Of a stretch of DNA of 7,082 nt, positions 6,006 through 7,082 are shown in pieces. The DNA is from an uncultured Clostridia bacterium. GTDB taxonomy: Bacteria > Bacillota > Clostridia > Christensenellales > UBA1242. The position numbers and the translations under genes were made by a program. The stretch spans positions 1-7,082 of the forward strand of contig CAJFOL010000110.1 in assembly GCA_904397185.1 (NCBI GenBank), written 5' to 3'. Under the pieces are notes generated by a model. It saw only the letters and a program-made list of their open reading frames with translations, searched no databases and was not told the origin of the DNA. Position 1 is the first letter of the stretch, and each line of letters starts with the position of its first letter.

Positions 6006-6491
6006 CTATATTTCTTCCTCTGTCTCCATTTCATTAAGTTTTTGTTCAAAAATGGTTTCTTCGATCACACGTATACATTCATCAGGATCTTTAAGTATAT
6101 CCTTTCCCCAAAAATGTATGACTGTCCATCCGAGATATTGCAAAACCTGATCTTTCTCTATATCGCGCTGCATATTGCGCTTGATCTTTTTCACCCAGTA
6201 ATCAGGATTTTTTCCTTTTTCCAGGCGGGGTTTCAGGATTTCCCAATCTTTGCCATGGAAAAATTCACTGTCGCAAAAGATAGCGATCTTATACCTGGTA
6301 AGAGCAATATCCGGACTTCCCGGCAAAGCTTTATAATTTTTACGATACCGATAGCCTTTATTCCACAGAGCTTTCCTGAGCGCGATCTCTATTTTTGTAT
6401 TTTTCCCTCTGATCTTGCTCATATTGTTATGGCTTTTTTCTGTTACCTCACCTGAAAAACGAGGCTCTTTTGGAGCGCGCTTATCCTTCAC
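6006..6491 (-). CDS. vsr: Very short patch repair (Vsr) T:G mismatch endonuclease
   Basis: This 161-aa protein is a Vsr endonuclease, which nicks DNA next to the T of a T:G mismatch created when 5-methylcytosine deaminates, so that repair restores C:G. Aligned by eye to E. coli Vsr, M24 in NNMSKIRGKNTK matches intercalating M14, E35 matches E25, D61 in LPGSPDI matches catalytic D51, and H79 matches H69. The segment WVKKIKRNMQRD also fits. The block normally reading FTHGCFWH is FCDSEFFH (72-79), so D74 replaces H64, and the Cys/His zinc ligands of E. coli Vsr are missing. This variant occurs in a branch of the family. The start is GTG at 6491, with AAGGGG 10 bases upstream (6502-6507). It sits just upstream of the cytosine-5 methyltransferase on the same strand, the usual arrangement for protecting methylated sites from mutation. 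The target context is probably GATC rather than CCWGG (inference). Confidence 0.92.
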   Translation of the reverse strand: MKDKRAPKEPRFSGEVTEKSHNNMSKIRGKNTKIEIALRKALWNKGYRYRKNYKALPGSPDIALTRYKIAIFCDSEFFHGKDWEILKPRLEKGKNPDYWVKKIKRNMQRDIEKDQVLQYLGWTVIHFWGKDILKDPDECIRVIEETIFEQKLNEMETEEEI

Positions 6492-6645
6492 TATAATTTG
6501 TCCCCTTCTTTGCTGTCAACATCTTTTTAGAATACGCCAATAATCTTTTCTTTGTATCTTCACTGTCAATAGACCTTAACCACTCCTCGATATTGGATGG
6601 ATCAAGTGCATTTTTGCGTAATACATACCTTATTTTAGGATTATA
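6481..6645 (-). other. Short open frame ahead of vsr, lacking a normal start codon
   Basis: Between a TGA at 6646-6648 and a TAA at 6481-6483 the minus strand is open for 54 codons. The translation looks protein-like and well mixed, including NALDPSNIEEWLRSI and TKKRLLAYSKKML, but no ATG, GTG or TTG occurs before the last third. It overlaps the vsr start by 11 bases. It may be the tail of a gene cut off at the island edge, a leader peptide using a rare start, or chance. I do not recognise a family. Confidence 0.3.
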
Positions 6646-6669
6646 TCATAACGCAAACAGCAGATTCAA
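6640..6669 (-). promoter_or_regulatory. Promoter for the vsr-methyltransferase transcript
   Basis: On the minus strand TTGAAT (6664-6669) is followed after 18 bases by a perfect TATAAT (6640-6645). Transcription would start near 6633, leaving a leader of about 140 bases before the vsr start. It lies directly after the terminator of the MutS-related gene, as expected for the first promoter of an inserted cassette. Confidence 0.6.
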
Positions 6670-6685
6670 TATTCATATCTCCAGC

Positions 6686-6718
6686 CAAAACACCAGGCCC
6701 GCAACCCGGACCTGGTGT
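6686..6718 (-). terminator. Intrinsic terminator after the MutS-related gene
   Basis: On the minus strand ACACCAGGTCC (6708-6718) pairs with GGGCCTGGTGT (6690-6700) over 11 pairs, one of them G-U, with a 7-base loop, followed by a short run of four T. The stem is GC-rich but the T-run is short. It lies about 125 bases after the stop codon of the GC-rich gene. The sequence between (6719-6842) shows only a 6-bp dyad (6814-6830) and no gene I can support. Confidence 0.65.
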
Positions 6719-6842
6719 CGAAAAACTCTGCCCTGCTCTCCTTTTTTCTGGCCGTACACTTCCTACCTTTCCCCGCCGTCCCTGCGCTTTCTGATCCTTC
6801 TCTCCCTGACAACGCGCCCTCCCGGGGCGCTGACAGCAGCTC

Positions 6843-7082
6843 CTACTCCTCCAGGCTCCTCCTCGCCTCCCGGGTGATCTCCTCCGGGAACCCGAACACC
6901 TCCAGCAGGCGCACCGCGTTGGTCTGGCGGCAGATGCCGGAATGGATCTTATAGTCAAAGGCGAGGCCCTGCTCGTAAGCCTCCTCGCAGAAATAGAAGC
7001 CCTCGTACCCTGCCGGCCCGCTGACCAGATTTTCCGCAATCTCCAGGTCGTGGGTGGCGGCGATCACAAGGCAGCCCTTCTC
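6843..7082 (-). CDS. MutS-related ATPase, C-terminal end (5' part outside the window)
   Basis: The last 79 residues of a MutS-family protein enter from the right edge. The visible part starts just before ATHDLE, the switch-histidine segment of the MutS/ABC ATPase core. It continues with an FDYKIHSGICRQTNAVRLLE block and FGFPEEITREA, the usual MutS-like C-terminal ending. Walker A and B would lie upstream, out of view. The pattern fits the shorter MutS-related proteins of Clostridia better than classical MutS, whose ending has ATHYHEL and a longer tail, but the visible part is too short to be sure. Base composition is far richer in GC than the rest of the window, so I take it to be resident chromosome beside an acquired island. 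The stop is TAG at 6843-6845. Confidence 0.85.
   Translation of the reverse strand, partial: EKGCLVIAATHDLEIAENLVSGPAGYEGFYFCEEAYEQGLAFDYKIHSGICRQTNAVRLLEVFGFPEEITREARRSLEE

Noticed and set aside
6003..6455. Plus-strand open frame of 150 codons opposite vsr
   Set aside because: The Vsr protein on the minus strand is unmistakable, and this frame is its shadow.
732..6491. Avoidance of GATC in the island
   Set aside because: GATC occurs many times by eye in the HNH, nuclease, methyltransferase and vsr genes, so no depletion is evident.
6814..6830. GCGCCC/GGGCGC hairpin after the MutS-related gene
   Set aside because: The stem is only 6 bp with no T-run on either strand; the hairpin at 6690-6718 is the better terminator.
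6641..7039. Minus-strand open frame of 132 codons, rich in Arg, Ala and Ser
   Set aside because: It overlaps the MutS-related C-terminus in another frame; its length reflects high GC content, and only the MutS frame matches a family.

Overview
The window looks like an accessory (defence-type) island in a Clostridia chromosome, most likely from the Lachnospiraceae or a close relative. This rests on the style of the proteins, strong GGAGG-type ribosome binding sites, and a shift from AT-richer DNA (about 37% GC in a hand-counted row near 6541) to GC-rich DNA (about 58-67% in rows from 6841) at the right edge. That edge carries the 3' end of a MutS-related gene, which I read as the older chromosomal neighbour. 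No tRNA, rRNA, CRISPR array, transposase or integrase is visible.

Right and centre (2785-6500) hold a restriction-modification cassette. A Sau3AI/MutH-family restriction endonuclease (2980-4422, +) faces a cytosine-5 DNA methyltransferase (4481-5896, -). The two meet at a long two-way hairpin terminator. Upstream of the methyltransferase lies a Vsr-type mismatch endonuclease (6006-6491, -), which would repair T:G mismatches made when methylated cytosines deaminate. The family of the nuclease points to GATC as the target. Both the nuclease leader and the methyltransferase leader carry a palindrome centred on CGATCG, so the system may sense its own methylation. No controller (C) protein is encoded.

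Left (about 149-2784) is a closely packed leftward gene set, divergent from the nuclease: an unrecognised 186-aa protein, a MazG-like nucleotide pyrophosphohydrolase, an HNH endonuclease, and a small class I SAM-dependent methyltransferase. Gaps are 19, 36 and 4 bases, so this is probably one operon. Its last two genes are damaged. The HNH gene has one in-frame TGA near its N-terminus. The methyltransferase keeps its reading frame throughout but has four internal TAG codons. Both were detected by translating beyond the open stretches and seeing family-like sequence continue in the same frame.

Taken together, a GATC restriction-modification-repair cassette sits beside a nucleotide-pool and nuclease cassette that is partly decaying, next to a MutS-family gene. 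The points most worth checking are the GATC palindromes in the two leaders, the operator-like dyad over the nuclease promoter, the recoding-versus-decay question for the two broken genes, and the unknown 186-aa protein.
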